Below are positions 52,339 through 61,802 of a stretch of 64,000 nt of DNA, in pieces. Source of the DNA: Bacteroidota bacterium (GTDB taxonomy: Bacteria; Bacteroidota; Bacteroidia; AKYH767-A; OLB10); contig JADJOH010000002.1 of NCBI GenBank assembly GCA_016713925.1, forward strand, positions 744,001 through 808,000. The letters are read 5' to 3'. A program made the position numbers and the translations under genes. The notes beneath the pieces were generated by a model. It searched no databases and was not told where the DNA came from. It saw only the letters and a program-made list of their open reading frames with translations. Every line of letters begins with the position of its first letter. Positions within the stretch are counted from its first letter, which is position 1.

Positions 52339-52825
52339 TTTATCTACTATTTAACTTTGTCGTTCAAACAAACTTTTCAATTTGAAAATTTGAAGATGGT
52401 TGATTTGAAGATGTGTTAATTTGAAGATGTGTTAATTTGAAGATGTGTTAATTTGAAGATGTGTTAATTTGAAGATGTGTTAATTTGAAGATGTGTTAAT
52501 TTGAAGATGTGTTAATTTGAAGATGTGTTATTGGATGATGTGTTATTGGATGATGGATGATTGCTTGATGGATGATGGACAATTGGATGCTATGCTGGAT
52601 GTTCTGATGATGGATGATGTATAATCTGATAGTGTATGATCTCTATATTAGGAAACAGATTCATTAGGTACCGATACTCGTGATCATGATCCTTGGTTCT
52701 AAGAATCAACCCCTTTTCAAACCTTTCTCCCGATATGGAGATCTTCCCATCTTCAAATCTTTCACAAGGCTTCACTCGCGACAAATCTTCCCATCTTCAA
52801 ATTAACACATCTTCAAATTTTCAAA
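52339..52825. repeat. Gene-junction repeat element with inverted ends
   Basis: On the minus strand it starts right after the gmd TAA with TTTGAAAATTTGAAGATG and ends, before the fcl start, with CATCTTCAAATTTTCAAA. It therefore has inverted ends about 450 bp apart. Between them are the CTCC/GGAG hairpin, the CGCGA-GAAGCCT module seen after metH, degenerate GGATGATG words, and the eight-copy 16-bp array. No gene; reading frames here are repeat-derived. Confidence 0.75.
52403..52530. repeat. Eight perfect tandem copies of ATTTGAAGATGTGTTA
   Basis: The 16-bp unit begins at 52403, 52419, 52435, 52451, 52467, 52483, 52499 and 52515 with no mismatches, then decays into GGATGATG-type words. Perfect copies imply recent expansion and likely length variation between strains. 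Confidence 0.95.
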
Positions 52826-53938
52826 TTATTCATGGTAATTCATTACGGAATGCCCCCCTTCTTTGAGGTATCGGTCTCGTTTGAAGAGCTCGAGATCAGC
52901 AGCGACCATTTCTTTAACGATCATCGGCAAATCGTATTTTGGTCTCCAGTTGAGTTGAGTTTTGGCTTTTGTCGGATCCCCGATCAGCAATTCCACTTCA
53001 GCAGGGCGATAATAGCGCTTATCTATATTCACGACCTCTTGTCCGGGTTTCACGGCATATTCGGTTTGTGTAATTGTTTTCACTGTTGCGATTTCATTTT
53101 CTTCCTTTCCTGTCCATTCGAGTTCTATACCCAATTCACGAAAGGCCATACTTATAAAATCTCTTACGGAAGTGGTAATCCCTGTCGCTATCACATAATC
53201 TTCAGGTTTATCTTGTTGGAGCATCAAGTACATGGCTTCCACATAATCTTTGGCATGACCCCAATCCCGTTTTGCATCGAGATTTCCCATAAACACTTTA
53301 TCCTGCAAGCCGAGTGCGATTCGGGCTACGGCACGTGTAATTTTTCTGGTAACGAAAGTCTCCCCGCTGAGTGGAGATTCATGGTTAAATAAAATGCCGT
53401 TCACTGCATACATATTATAGGACTCGCGGTAATTGATAAAAATCCAATAAGCGTATAGTTTTGCTACGGCATAAGGTGATCGGGGATAAAACGGAGTCGT
53501 TTCCCGTTGAGGAATTTCCTGTACCAAACCATATAGTTCTGATGTAGATGCCTGATAAATCCGGCAACGATCGGTCATATTTAACATGCGAACCGCCTCT
53601 AAAATCCTCAAAGCACCGAGACCATCGGCATTTGCAGTATACTCCGGAGAGCTAAAACTCACATGGACATGCGACATGGCGCCGAGGTTATAAATTTCGT
53701 CCGGTTGCACTTCGCTGATAATCCGGATGATATTAACGGAGTCGGTTAAATCCCCGTAATGGAGTTTAAATCTGATCCCTTTTTCATGCGGATCTTCATA
53801 TAAATGATCCACACGCTGGGTATTAAAGAGGGAACTCCGGCGCTTTATGCCGTGAACTTCGTAGCCTTTTTCCAATAAAAGTTCGGCCAGATAGGCGCCA
53901 TCTTGTCCGGTAATCCCGGTAATAAGTGCTTTTTTCAT
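52826..53938 (-). CDS. gmd: GDP-mannose 4,6-dehydratase
   Basis: The 370-aa SDR enzyme has the Rossmann motif TGITGQDGAYLAELLLEKGY, RRSSLFNTQRVDHLY, the catalytic YAVAKLYAYW (Y-x3-K), FMGNLDAKRDWGHAKDYVEAM and a normal C-terminus. It converts GDP-mannose to GDP-4-keto-6-deoxymannose, the substrate of the following fcl product; together they supply GDP-fucose to the adjacent polysaccharide genes. It is full length without anomalies and is followed directly by the TTTGAAAATTTGAAGATG element. Confidence 0.96.
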   Translation of the reverse strand: MKKALITGITGQDGAYLAELLLEKGYEVHGIKRRSSLFNTQRVDHLYEDPHEKGIRFKLHYGDLTDSVNIIRIISEVQPDEIYNLGAMSHVHVSFSSPEYTANADGLGALRILEAVRMLNMTDRCRIYQASTSELYGLVQEIPQRETTPFYPRSPYAVAKLYAYWIFINYRESYNMYAVNGILFNHESPLSGETFVTRKITRAVARIALGLQDKVFMGNLDAKRDWGHAKDYVEAMYLMLQQDKPEDYVIATGITTSVRDFISMAFRELGIELEWTGKEENEIATVKTITQTEYAVKPGQEVVNIDKRYYRPAEVELLIGDPTKAKTQLNWRPKYDLPMIVKEMVAADLELFKRDRYLKEGGHSVMNYHE

Positions 53939-54390
53939 TCTATTCGATCCGGAATTCCGGTTTTAAATTATTTATACTTCTTTTACCCTGTAGACAGCAA
54001 ATGAAATTCACACACAATTTACTGTAATACAAGCATTTAAAAGGATTTGTCGTTCAATAACATCATTGCTCTAAAACAAACAAATCCTTCCAATTTCATA
54101 CGCAGGAAGGAGAAATCTTGTTTCAACTAGTAAAATTATATGTAAAATAATTGCTTTAGGGTATATTTCCCTGGTATTTTGATGAATTTATACAGCCGTC
54201 TAATGAATTTATTACATCTTTCACAGTATTACACTATTTTAACAAAGCGATCCCATTGAATAGTAGTACTTTTGTGAGCTAAAAAAATTAATTTCTAAGT
54301 TTTACGTTTAACAGCGGTTTGGCGCTAACAAAAAACAATCTTCCACGTAGAAAGTAGAATTATTAACAGACACTATATACCCGAATAAGC
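53939..54390. promoter_or_regulatory. Divergent regulatory region of the polysaccharide locus
   Basis: This 452-bp gap between gmd (minus) and the Wzc-like gene (plus) has no gene. TACTTTTG at 54267-54274 matches the Bacteroidota -7 element TAnnTTTG, 117 nt before the Wzc start; a clear -33 TTTG is not seen at the usual distance. AT-rich otherwise. The promoter call is tentative. Confidence 0.4.
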
Positions 54391-55145
54391 ATGGAAAAGA
54401 AAATGGTCGGAAATAACAACCTGATCGATCAAAAAGACCTGAAGCGGACACTGTCCACTATTGGTAAAAATTGGTACTGGTTTATTCTGTTTTTGGGTTT
54501 AAGTTTAGCAGGATCTGTTTTTTATTTATACAAGGCCACTAAATTTTACGGGGTTACCACTTAGATTTTAATTAAAGCGCAAAAAGATCCTTTGAAAGCT
54601 GCTTTGCTGGAATCCATGCCTACCAAACCTTCCGATCAAGACCTTACCAATGAAATTCTGATTCTTTCATCGACAAAAATGGTAGATGAGACTGTTAAGA
54701 AACTGGGATTAGACATTTCCTATTATATAGAAGGAAGGATAAAAACAGGAGAAGTTTATAAGGGAACACCCTTCGAAGTACAGGGAAAATTACTCGATTA
54801 TAGTTTCTATGAAACTCCCATCAGTCTGAAAATTATAAATCAAAAACGTTTTTCATGGGAGATTAACACTGAAGAATACACTAAAAGGAGAGGCAAATTT
54901 TGGAGACCCTGTTGTTACTTCAAAATTCTCCTTTCTTGTGACTCCAGACTCCAATGTATTTAAAAAACAATCCGAGAATCAATGAAATCAATTATCAATT
55001 CAGGTTTCATGATCATAAGGAGTTAGTCAGTAAATACAAAAAGCGGCTGGTAATTGAGCCCATTCCGGATGCCTCTGCCATAAGCATTTCATTGGAAGAT
55101 GAGGTGATGGAAAAAGCCGTTGATTTCCTTAACACCACTAGTTAA
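54391..55145 (+). pseudogene. Wzc-like polysaccharide co-polymerase, N-terminal part with stop codon and frame breaks
   Basis: ATG 54391 opens MEKKMVGNNNLIDQKDL and a first membrane helix (WYWFILFLGLSLAGSVFYLY, about residues 30-49), the Wzz-type N-terminus. The frame hits TAG at 54562-54564, where CAG (Gln) would be expected, then continues the family sequence (ILIKAQKDPLKAALLES). It is broken by indels near 54880, about 54955 and 55135. The downstream part resumes at 55120. Four lesions in 750 bp mean either a dead gene or a badly resolved stretch; the neighbouring export and glycosyltransferase genes look intact, which favours the latter. Confidence 0.75.
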
Positions 55146-56694
55146 TATTTACATTGAAAACAGTATCTCTGTAAATAAACAGGTCAATGAAAACACATTG
55201 GCATTCATTGATGCACAGCTTTCACAGGTAGAAAATCAATTGAACGGAATTGAAAGTAATCTCGAACAATATCAAAAAGACAAAACAACTTTTAATCTTG
55301 GAGGAGAACAAAGTGTATTGTTCCAGCGCTCTGTTGATTTTGAAACGGAAAGAGCCAGAATGGGAATTCAGTTAAAGTCAATTGATAATATGTATGAGTA
55401 TTTGAATTCGAGCGAATCAGACTTAGCCATTTCTCCTGCAGTATTGGCGCAACAAAATGATCCGTCTTTATCATCAGCCTTCACTGAACTTTTCGCGTTA
55501 CAACAGAAAAGAACCAACTTGCTTTTCAGCAATACGCCAAGCAGTCCACTGGTGAAGCAAACCGATGATCAGATTTCATCCGTGAAACAAAACATCATGA
55601 GTTTGATTTTAAACATTCGTAAAAAACTTACCAATGACATCAATAGTTTAAGCAGCCAGCTAAACGAGTATGAGGTAACGATGCGACAGATGCCTACTAC
55701 ACAGCGAGGGATAGTAAATATCAGCCGTAACGTAGAAATTTATTCTAAAATTTATGAGTTCCTGTTAGAGACAAAAGCGCAAACTGTTATTTCGAAAGCA
55801 GCCATCGTAGCTGACAAAATCATTTTGGAACCGGCCTACTTCAATGGTAATGTTCGACCATTGAGCATGCAGACCATTGCCGGTGGATTTGGACTGGGCA
55901 TCGCATTATCCTTCTTGTTAGTCTTTATCAAGGGAATGTTTTACAATTATATTAACACAAAAGATGAGTTAAAAGATATAACGGATTTAACCATCATCGG
56001 AGTTATCGGAAAGAGCAAGGAAGCCGGGGACGAATATCTTGTGGTAGATAAATTTCCACAGTCACAGATCGCCGAAGCCTTCAGAGTCATTCGAACCAAT
56101 CTCAGTTATTTTGCACCCAAGGTAAAAAGTAAAATTCTCCTGGTCACTTCTTCTGTGGCGGGAGAAGGAAAGACTTTTTGTGCTGTAAACATTGCCACCA
56201 CTCTGGCCAAGGCTAAAAAGAAAGTCATTCTGGTGGATCTTGATTTGCACAAGCCCAAACAAGCTAATGCCTTCAATTTACATAACGATGTGGGGATTAC
56301 TTCCTATGTAGTAGGAAAAGCAAATCTCAATCAGATTATTAAGGATACGGCCATAGAGAATTTACAAATCATACTAACGGGACCGCGTACACCTAATGCA
56401 TCTGAGCTGATTGTTGATCCGATGATGGATAAATTACTGGAAGAGCTGAAGAATATATATGAATATATTATCATTGACACGCCTCCTGTTGGATTGTTGT
56501 CCGATGCATTAGTCTTCATGAAGCATGCTGATTTGAATTTATATGTGTTGAAAGCGGGATACTCAAAACGAGATTTCGTTGATATTGCACATCAGATCAC
56601 TGAAAAGAACGACATTAAGCATATCAGTTTTATATTGAACAATGTAAATGCTAAAAACATTCCGGCCGGCTACGGTGGCGGATATTATGCATAG
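55120..56694 (+). CDS. Wzc-like polysaccharide biosynthesis tyrosine autokinase, coiled-coil and kinase part
   Basis: The 524-aa frame has long periplasmic coiled-coil segments (about 15-210), the second membrane helix (IAGGFGLGIALSFLLVFIKG, about 249-268) and the cytoplasmic BY-kinase domain. That domain has Walker A VTSSVAGEGKT, Walker A' ILVDLDLHKP and Walker B IIIDTPPVG. The C-terminus ends GYGGGYYA with only a short tyrosine tail. BY-kinases control chain length and export of capsule or exopolysaccharide by cycles of tyrosine phosphorylation. The true start is upstream at 54391; the apparent start at 55120 is an accident of the frame break. The next gene follows 23 bp later. Confidence 0.88.
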   Translation: MISLTPLVNIYIENSISVNKQVNENTLAFIDAQLSQVENQLNGIESNLEQYQKDKTTFNLGGEQSVLFQRSVDFETERARMGIQLKSIDNMYEYLNSSESDLAISPAVLAQQNDPSLSSAFTELFALQQKRTNLLFSNTPSSPLVKQTDDQISSVKQNIMSLILNIRKKLTNDINSLSSQLNEYEVTMRQMPTTQRGIVNISRNVEIYSKIYEFLLETKAQTVISKAAIVADKIILEPAYFNGNVRPLSMQTIAGGFGLGIALSFLLVFIKGMFYNYINTKDELKDITDLTIIGVIGKSKEAGDEYLVVDKFPQSQIAEAFRVIRTNLSYFAPKVKSKILLVTSSVAGEGKTFCAVNIATTLAKAKKKVILVDLDLHKPKQANAFNLHNDVGITSYVVGKANLNQIIKDTAIENLQIILTGPRTPNASELIVDPMMDKLLEELKNIYEYIIIDTPPVGLLSDALVFMKHADLNLYVLKAGYSKRDFVDIAHQITEKNDIKHISFILNNVNAKNIPAGYGGGYYA

Positions 56695-56717
56695 ATTATC
56701 TATAGCAGAGCACGGCA

Positions 56718-58538
56718 ATGGAAGGATTTAAGGCATTTAATAAAAAGGAGAAGACCACTTCAGATACTGGAGCAAAAGATGCATTAAGGATAGTCATTAA
56801 CAGCCTTAGAATGCATCTCGATGCTTCTCAGCATCGTAGAACGTTTCTCATTATTATACTCACCTTTTTATCTGCGGTGATGGATGTTTTTGGTCTTGCC
56901 TCCATATTACCATTAATAAAGCTGACCACCACTCCAAGTGCTATTCATACCAATCCCTATCTCAGTTATATTTATGAGCAGCTTCACTTTTCCAGTGATA
57001 AATCGTTTCTGCTCTTCACTATTTTATTTGTACTTGCTTTCTTCATCGGGAAAAGTATTTTCGGAATTTTTGTCAATTACCTTCAGACAAAATTCGGTGC
57101 TCAACTCGCTTACAATATAACACGAAGACAATTCAATAAACATTTTAATCTCGACTACCACAATTTTTCAGGTTTAAAGAGCAGTCAAATCGTACACCAT
57201 ATACTTAACAATCCTCTGTCATATGTTACCTGGGTAGTGATGCCTTTAATAATGCTTATATCAGAAAGCTTCATCCTTTTACTCATTGTAGTGGGTATAG
57301 CCTGGTATGACATCGCTCTTTTCCTGTTTATAGCTGCAGTGATCGGGCCTTCCACCTGGATGGTATATCACTTACTTCAAAACCGGGTCACTTATATTGG
57401 TTCAGAAATGAACCGACTTCATCCACTATCACTCGGCTCGTTGACACAAACCATTACCGGATATGTCGATATTAAACTGGCAAATAAGGAATCGTATTAT
57501 CGTGACATTTTTTTAAAGTCGCAGAAACGCTACCATGATTTAAACATGTCATCTTATCTGCCCAATTTAATTCCCCTTCGTGCAAATGAACTGGTGGCAT
57601 TGCTGGGTGTGGTATTGATATTTATCTATGCCATATTTTTAACGGACAACAGTGAAGGAGCTATCCTGATGGTGAGTTTATTTGCTGCAGCGGCGTACCG
57701 ATTAATGCCGTCATTAAACCGAATTGTAAGCTCCTTAATGTCTATTCGCAAAAACATGACGGCTTTAACCAACTTATCGATTTACCCTGAACTTGATTTT
57801 GAGATGCCGGTCAATCAAACTGCCGAGCCACTTCCGTTCAGCAATACCATTGAAATAAAAGATTTGAGTTTTAAGTTTCCTAACGCTGAGCATGCTGTAT
57901 TGAAAAATATAAATATGACCATTAAAAAGGGAGAGAAAATTGGAATTGTTGGTGCTTCCGGCTCCGGCAAGACCACCTTAATGAACATTCTCCTCCGTTT
58001 TCATGAAGAGCAACAGGGTCATATTTCCATTGATGACACTATCATCAACAAAGAGAATACTTCGAGCTGGCGTGGCATGATGGGCTATGTGAAGCAGGAT
58101 ATTTTTTTACTGGATGCCAGTATTAGAGACAATATAACTTTTGGAGATGATCCGGTTGATGAAAATCGATTAAATCAGGCTATACGTTTTGCTTCGCTCG
58201 AACAATTGGTGAAATCACTTCCTGACGGGGCAAACACCATCATCGGTGAACGTGGATCACGCATTTCAGGTGGTCAACGTCAGCGAATAAGCATAGCGAG
58301 ATCCCTCTATCGGAATGCAAGCATTTTAATTTTTGACGAAGCCACCTCCGCACTTGACAACCAAACAGAACAGGAAGTAAGTGAAGCTATTGATTCCCTT
58401 TCAGAAGTTGACAAAACCATTTTCATTATTGCCCATCGCATCACCACTCTTAAAAACTGTGATCGCATTTATGAACTTACAGACGGTGAAATCACCGGTG
58501 TTTATAAATATCAGGAATTGCTTGAAAAAGTATTGTAA
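56718..58538 (+). CDS. ABC transporter with fused membrane and ATPase domains (MsbA/PglK type)
   Basis: The 606-aa half-transporter has a six-helix membrane domain (about residues 40-345). Its ATPase domain has Walker A GIVGASGSGKTT, signature ISGGQRQRISIARSL, Walker B ILIFDEATSALD and H-loop IAHRI. Homologues flip lipid-linked oligosaccharides or lipid A across the inner membrane as homodimers. It lies 23 bp after the Wzc-like gene within the polysaccharide locus, so an oligosaccharide flippase role is likely. Motifs are complete; the substrate is inferred from position. Confidence 0.9.
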   Translation: MEGFKAFNKKEKTTSDTGAKDALRIVINSLRMHLDASQHRRTFLIIILTFLSAVMDVFGLASILPLIKLTTTPSAIHTNPYLSYIYEQLHFSSDKSFLLFTILFVLAFFIGKSIFGIFVNYLQTKFGAQLAYNITRRQFNKHFNLDYHNFSGLKSSQIVHHILNNPLSYVTWVVMPLIMLISESFILLLIVVGIAWYDIALFLFIAAVIGPSTWMVYHLLQNRVTYIGSEMNRLHPLSLGSLTQTITGYVDIKLANKESYYRDIFLKSQKRYHDLNMSSYLPNLIPLRANELVALLGVVLIFIYAIFLTDNSEGAILMVSLFAAAAYRLMPSLNRIVSSLMSIRKNMTALTNLSIYPELDFEMPVNQTAEPLPFSNTIEIKDLSFKFPNAEHAVLKNINMTIKKGEKIGIVGASGSGKTTLMNILLRFHEEQQGHISIDDTIINKENTSSWRGMMGYVKQDIFLLDASIRDNITFGDDPVDENRLNQAIRFASLEQLVKSLPDGANTIIGERGSRISGGQRQRISIARSLYRNASILIFDEATSALDNQTEQEVSEAIDSLSEVDKTIFIIAHRITTLKNCDRIYELTDGEITGVYKYQELLEKVL

Positions 58539-58885
58539 GTGTATTCTTTCTTTACAATATAAATTTTTGTACCCTAACACATAACCATTCCGGCACATTT
58601 GCGTATAAGTGGATTGAGAGAAGAAACAAATGTGGCATACATTCAAACAATTCGGAAAAACAGAAATAGTGGAATAATAATTGTGATGTTCCAGCCTAAA
58701 ATTAACCTGATACTATTTTAGGAAAAATGGAAATCAGTTAACTCTTTCAGATCTTTTACCGGTTAACTAAATTATTAGAAATTAAAACAGGGTAATACTA
58801 TAAAAACAAAAATTACTCCGAACAAAAGTTCACTCCGTCACGGCAGCGACAAACAGATACAAAATTATAATCCAGATAAATATCT
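58539..58885. other. Non-coding gap inside the polysaccharide locus
   Basis: 347 bp without a convincing gene, repeat or clear terminator; AT-rich. It may contain a promoter for the genes that follow, but no exact TAnnTTTG element at a suitable distance is visible. Confidence 0.5.
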
Positions 58886-60010
58886 ATGAATAATCGTATA
58901 CTTATCGTGGTCGGCACCCGACCCAATTTTATAAAAATCACCCGCTTTAAGAAAGTAAATGAAATGATGGGGCATCCTTTCGATATCCGCTTCGTGCATA
59001 CCGGACAACATTATGATGATAAAATGGCGGCGGTATTTTTTCAGCAGTTCGAACTGGAGCCTGATTTTTTTCTGAACATTCCGGCTGTTTCAGCCAATAC
59101 TCAAATGGCTGAGACGATGATAAGACTTGAAAAGGTGGTATTGGATTTTAATCCGCAACTGGTAATGGTTGTAGGCGATGTCAATTCAACTTTTGCCGCA
59201 GCATTCACTGCTTATAAATCGGGTTGTAAGGTAGCCCACATAGAAAGTGGTTTAAGAAGCGAGGACCGCAGTATGCCTGAAGAAATTAATCGCATTCTTA
59301 CTGATGAAATTACCGACTACTTTTTTGTCACTGAACAAAGCGGTATCGACAATCTTATTAAAGAAGGAAAAAAGCAAGATCAGTTATTCTTTGTCGGAAA
59401 TACCATGATTGATACGCTGGTGGGATTTGAAAGCAAAATCCGGGAATGCAAGGTTTTAGATGAATACCAACTAAAGGCGCAAGAATATGTCCTCATGACC
59501 ATGCACCGGCCCGCAACAGTTGATCATGAAGAAGGATTATTAAAACTTATTGAAATCATTGAATACATTACAGCAACCTATAAACTGGTTTTCCCCATTC
59601 ATCCCAGAACACTTTCTAAAATTGAACATTTTGGACTCACAGAAAGGGTAAGATCAAATAACCGGCTGATCTTGACAGATCCATTAGACTATTTTGCCTT
59701 TCAGCGACTCACTGCAGATTGCAGGTTTGTAATAACAGACAGCGGCGGCATACAGGAAGAGACGACTTTCAGAAGAGTACCCTGTCTCACTTTACGACCC
59801 AATACCGAGCGACCTTCTACAGTGAGTATTGGCACCAATGAGCTGGTACCTTTTGATATAAAAGCTGTACAGGTAAAAATAAATGAGATAATCAGTGGTT
59901 CCTACAAGAAAGGTGCAATACCGCCGATGTGGGATGGATATGCGACAGAAAGAATCCTTGAACACTGCAAAAATATACTTCATATTAAAAACGCCGTTCA
60001 TCAATTATGA
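58886..60010 (+). CDS. wecB: UDP-N-acetylglucosamine 2-epimerase (non-hydrolysing)
   Basis: The 374-aa enzyme has the WecB N-terminus VVGTRPNFIK, the conserved VGDVNSTFAAAFTAYK and HIESGLRS, MTMHRPATVD, and DSGGIQEETTFRRVPCLTLR. It interconverts UDP-GlcNAc and UDP-ManNAc for surface glycans. The ITRF after NFIK replaces the usual IAPL type sequence, a minor variation. It overlaps the next gene by four bases (ATGA), implying translational coupling. Confidence 0.94.
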   Translation: MNNRILIVVGTRPNFIKITRFKKVNEMMGHPFDIRFVHTGQHYDDKMAAVFFQQFELEPDFFLNIPAVSANTQMAETMIRLEKVVLDFNPQLVMVVGDVNSTFAAAFTAYKSGCKVAHIESGLRSEDRSMPEEINRILTDEITDYFFVTEQSGIDNLIKEGKKQDQLFFVGNTMIDTLVGFESKIRECKVLDEYQLKAQEYVLMTMHRPATVDHEEGLLKLIEIIEYITATYKLVFPIHPRTLSKIEHFGLTERVRSNNRLILTDPLDYFAFQRLTADCRFVITDSGGIQEETTFRRVPCLTLRPNTERPSTVSIGTNELVPFDIKAVQVKINEIISGSYKKGAIPPMWDGYATERILEHCKNILHIKNAVHQL

Positions 60011-61028
60011 TTGTTTATAGTTTCACTGACGATCACTATCCAAAACCACCGGAAGGCAGTTTCGGGAAGAGTTGGCCTGTGCAGTATAGCGAAGGATTCT
60101 CCTATTTTTACAAGCACTATTACCATCAGTCCATTATTTTTTTATACGATACGAATTGCAAAGCATGGATTCCCTTAGCAACACATACTGCTAAATTTAT
60201 CAAATTCGGACAAGTACTTCACGCTCCTGTCAGGTTATCCTGCGAGCTGGACAGCAGACAACAGAAGATTTTTTCGAACGCATGTTAAAATTTCTGAAAG
60301 CAAAGCGTATCATCCATCGACTACTGCAGCCGCATCCTTCGGGCATTTCCCTGGCTGTTCCGGAAAATTGCAAATCCGTTCAATTTGGAACTTACATTAC
60401 TGATTTATCTCCGCATCTTACAGAGCAAAATATTCTGGATACTTTTGATCCGAAATATAAAAAAGCCATACAACACAGTATTAAAAATGGTGCCCGTGTT
60501 GTATTCGGTCCCCTTTGCTATAATGACTTTTACCGGGTCTATTTACATACCTGCAACCGAAATCAGTTGCATATTGATCCGGAAAAATACTTTGACAAAA
60601 TGAGAAAATTACTGGGTCCTCAGGGAACAGAAACAGCGGTAGTTTATGATCACCAAAAACCCATTGGAGGTATATTCATAATTCACAGCGAATATGCCGC
60701 GCTTTGTACGCACGCCGGTTCAGACGGGCCATCCCCTTTATATGGAGCCATGAAATATCTCCACTTCGAAATGATGAAGCACTTGCAATCAAAAGGAGTG
60801 CACCAATATGATCTTGTGGGAGTGCGGATAGGGTGTAATGATCCTGCTCTGGAGGGAATTTTTAAATTCAAAAAAGGCTTTGGAGGAACATTAAAAGAAG
60901 GATACCTGTGGAAAACTGATCTTCAACCCAGCCCACTCATCTTATATGACTGGATCCAACGCATCAGAAATATTAACCTGCATGGAGACATCATCGACAA
61001 GGAAACTATTTATCAAATTCAACCATGA
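60007..61028 (+). CDS. FemAB/GNAT-like aminoacyl or acyl transferase, frameshifted near codon 85
   Basis: About 340 aa. The N-terminal piece (60007-60288) ends early, and the continuation with EDFFERMLKF and the FemAB-like core is in another frame to 61028. The core includes DTFDPKYKKAIQHSIKNGARV, ETAVVYDHQKPIGGIFIIH, CTHAGSDGPSPLYGAMKYL and FKFKKGFGGTLKEGYLW. The shift lies between about 60225 and 60275, near a six-T run. FemAB-like proteins attach amino acids or acyl groups to cell-wall or glycan acceptors. It overlaps wecB by ATGA and the methyltransferase by ATGA, so it is part of one operon. The exact donor and acceptor are unknown. Confidence 0.78.
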
Positions 61029-61789
61029 AATCTAAAATTTTCTTTGGCTTAACCAATAATATTGTAATGAACAATCTTCTGATTCGTTTAGGATTAGATG
61101 GTATGTTCACTTCAAAATTTGGTATTTATAAAAGAGTCGTTTTAGATGAGACATTGACGCCACGCGAAATGGCGGGTTTTACTGCAAATCCTGAGATACA
61201 AAACGCTTTAGATACTATTCATTCTAAACTTGGTAATACGGTTCAAAATCATTTGAAAAAAGGAGATGCCGTACTTGATATTGGCTGTGGACCGGGCACC
61301 TATCTGAAGGATTTTGAAAAAGACTATAAAATTACCGGCATCGATTTGAACATACAGATGATTAATAAAGCCCGTGAAAACTTAAAAGGGGTGGAATTGA
61401 TTCATCAGGATTTTCTTACTCATAAATTTACTAAAAAGTACAATTTCATTTACAGCATCTCTGTATTGGAATTTATTCCACCGGGGCAACTACGTAGATT
61501 CTTCAGAAAAGCACATACTATATTAGAAGATAATGGTGTCATCTTCTTTTTATATCCTCATGCACTACGTTTGAAGGACGTGATGTATCCCGATCTCTAT
61601 TATATTGAATATTCGCCAAGAAGAATTGAATCCGCAGTGAAAAACTTATTTGAAATAATCAGTCATAAACATGCCTTTGACGAACGACAGGTAGACTTAT
61701 ATGATAAGCACCCTTATAATCCCGGGGAGCGAATATTCAAAAACGGATATATCCTGATTGCACGTAAAAAAGTAAGTCCGAAAGTGTAA
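61025..61789 (+). CDS. Class I SAM-dependent methyltransferase
   Basis: The 254-aa protein has SAM-binding motif I (VLDIGCGPGTYLKDF, about residues 86-100), an acidic residue after beta-2 (ITGIDLNIQM) and a motif-IV-like IYSISVLEFIPP region. It probably methylates a sugar or lipid-linked intermediate of the surface glycan. It overlaps the FemAB-like gene by four bases and precedes the deacetylase-like gene by 13 bp. The substrate is not predictable from sequence. Confidence 0.88.
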   Translation: MKSKIFFGLTNNIVMNNLLIRLGLDGMFTSKFGIYKRVVLDETLTPREMAGFTANPEIQNALDTIHSKLGNTVQNHLKKGDAVLDIGCGPGTYLKDFEKDYKITGIDLNIQMINKARENLKGVELIHQDFLTHKFTKKYNFIYSISVLEFIPPGQLRRFFRKAHTILEDNGVIFFLYPHALRLKDVMYPDLYYIEYSPRRIESAVKNLFEIISHKHAFDERQVDLYDKHPYNPGERIFKNGYILIARKKVSPKV

Positions 61790-61802
61790 TTTTGTTCCGA
61801 CT

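Noticed and set aside
52590..52784. Small minus-strand reading frame upstream of fcl
   Set aside because: It is formed by the gene-junction repeat element and has no recognisable content.
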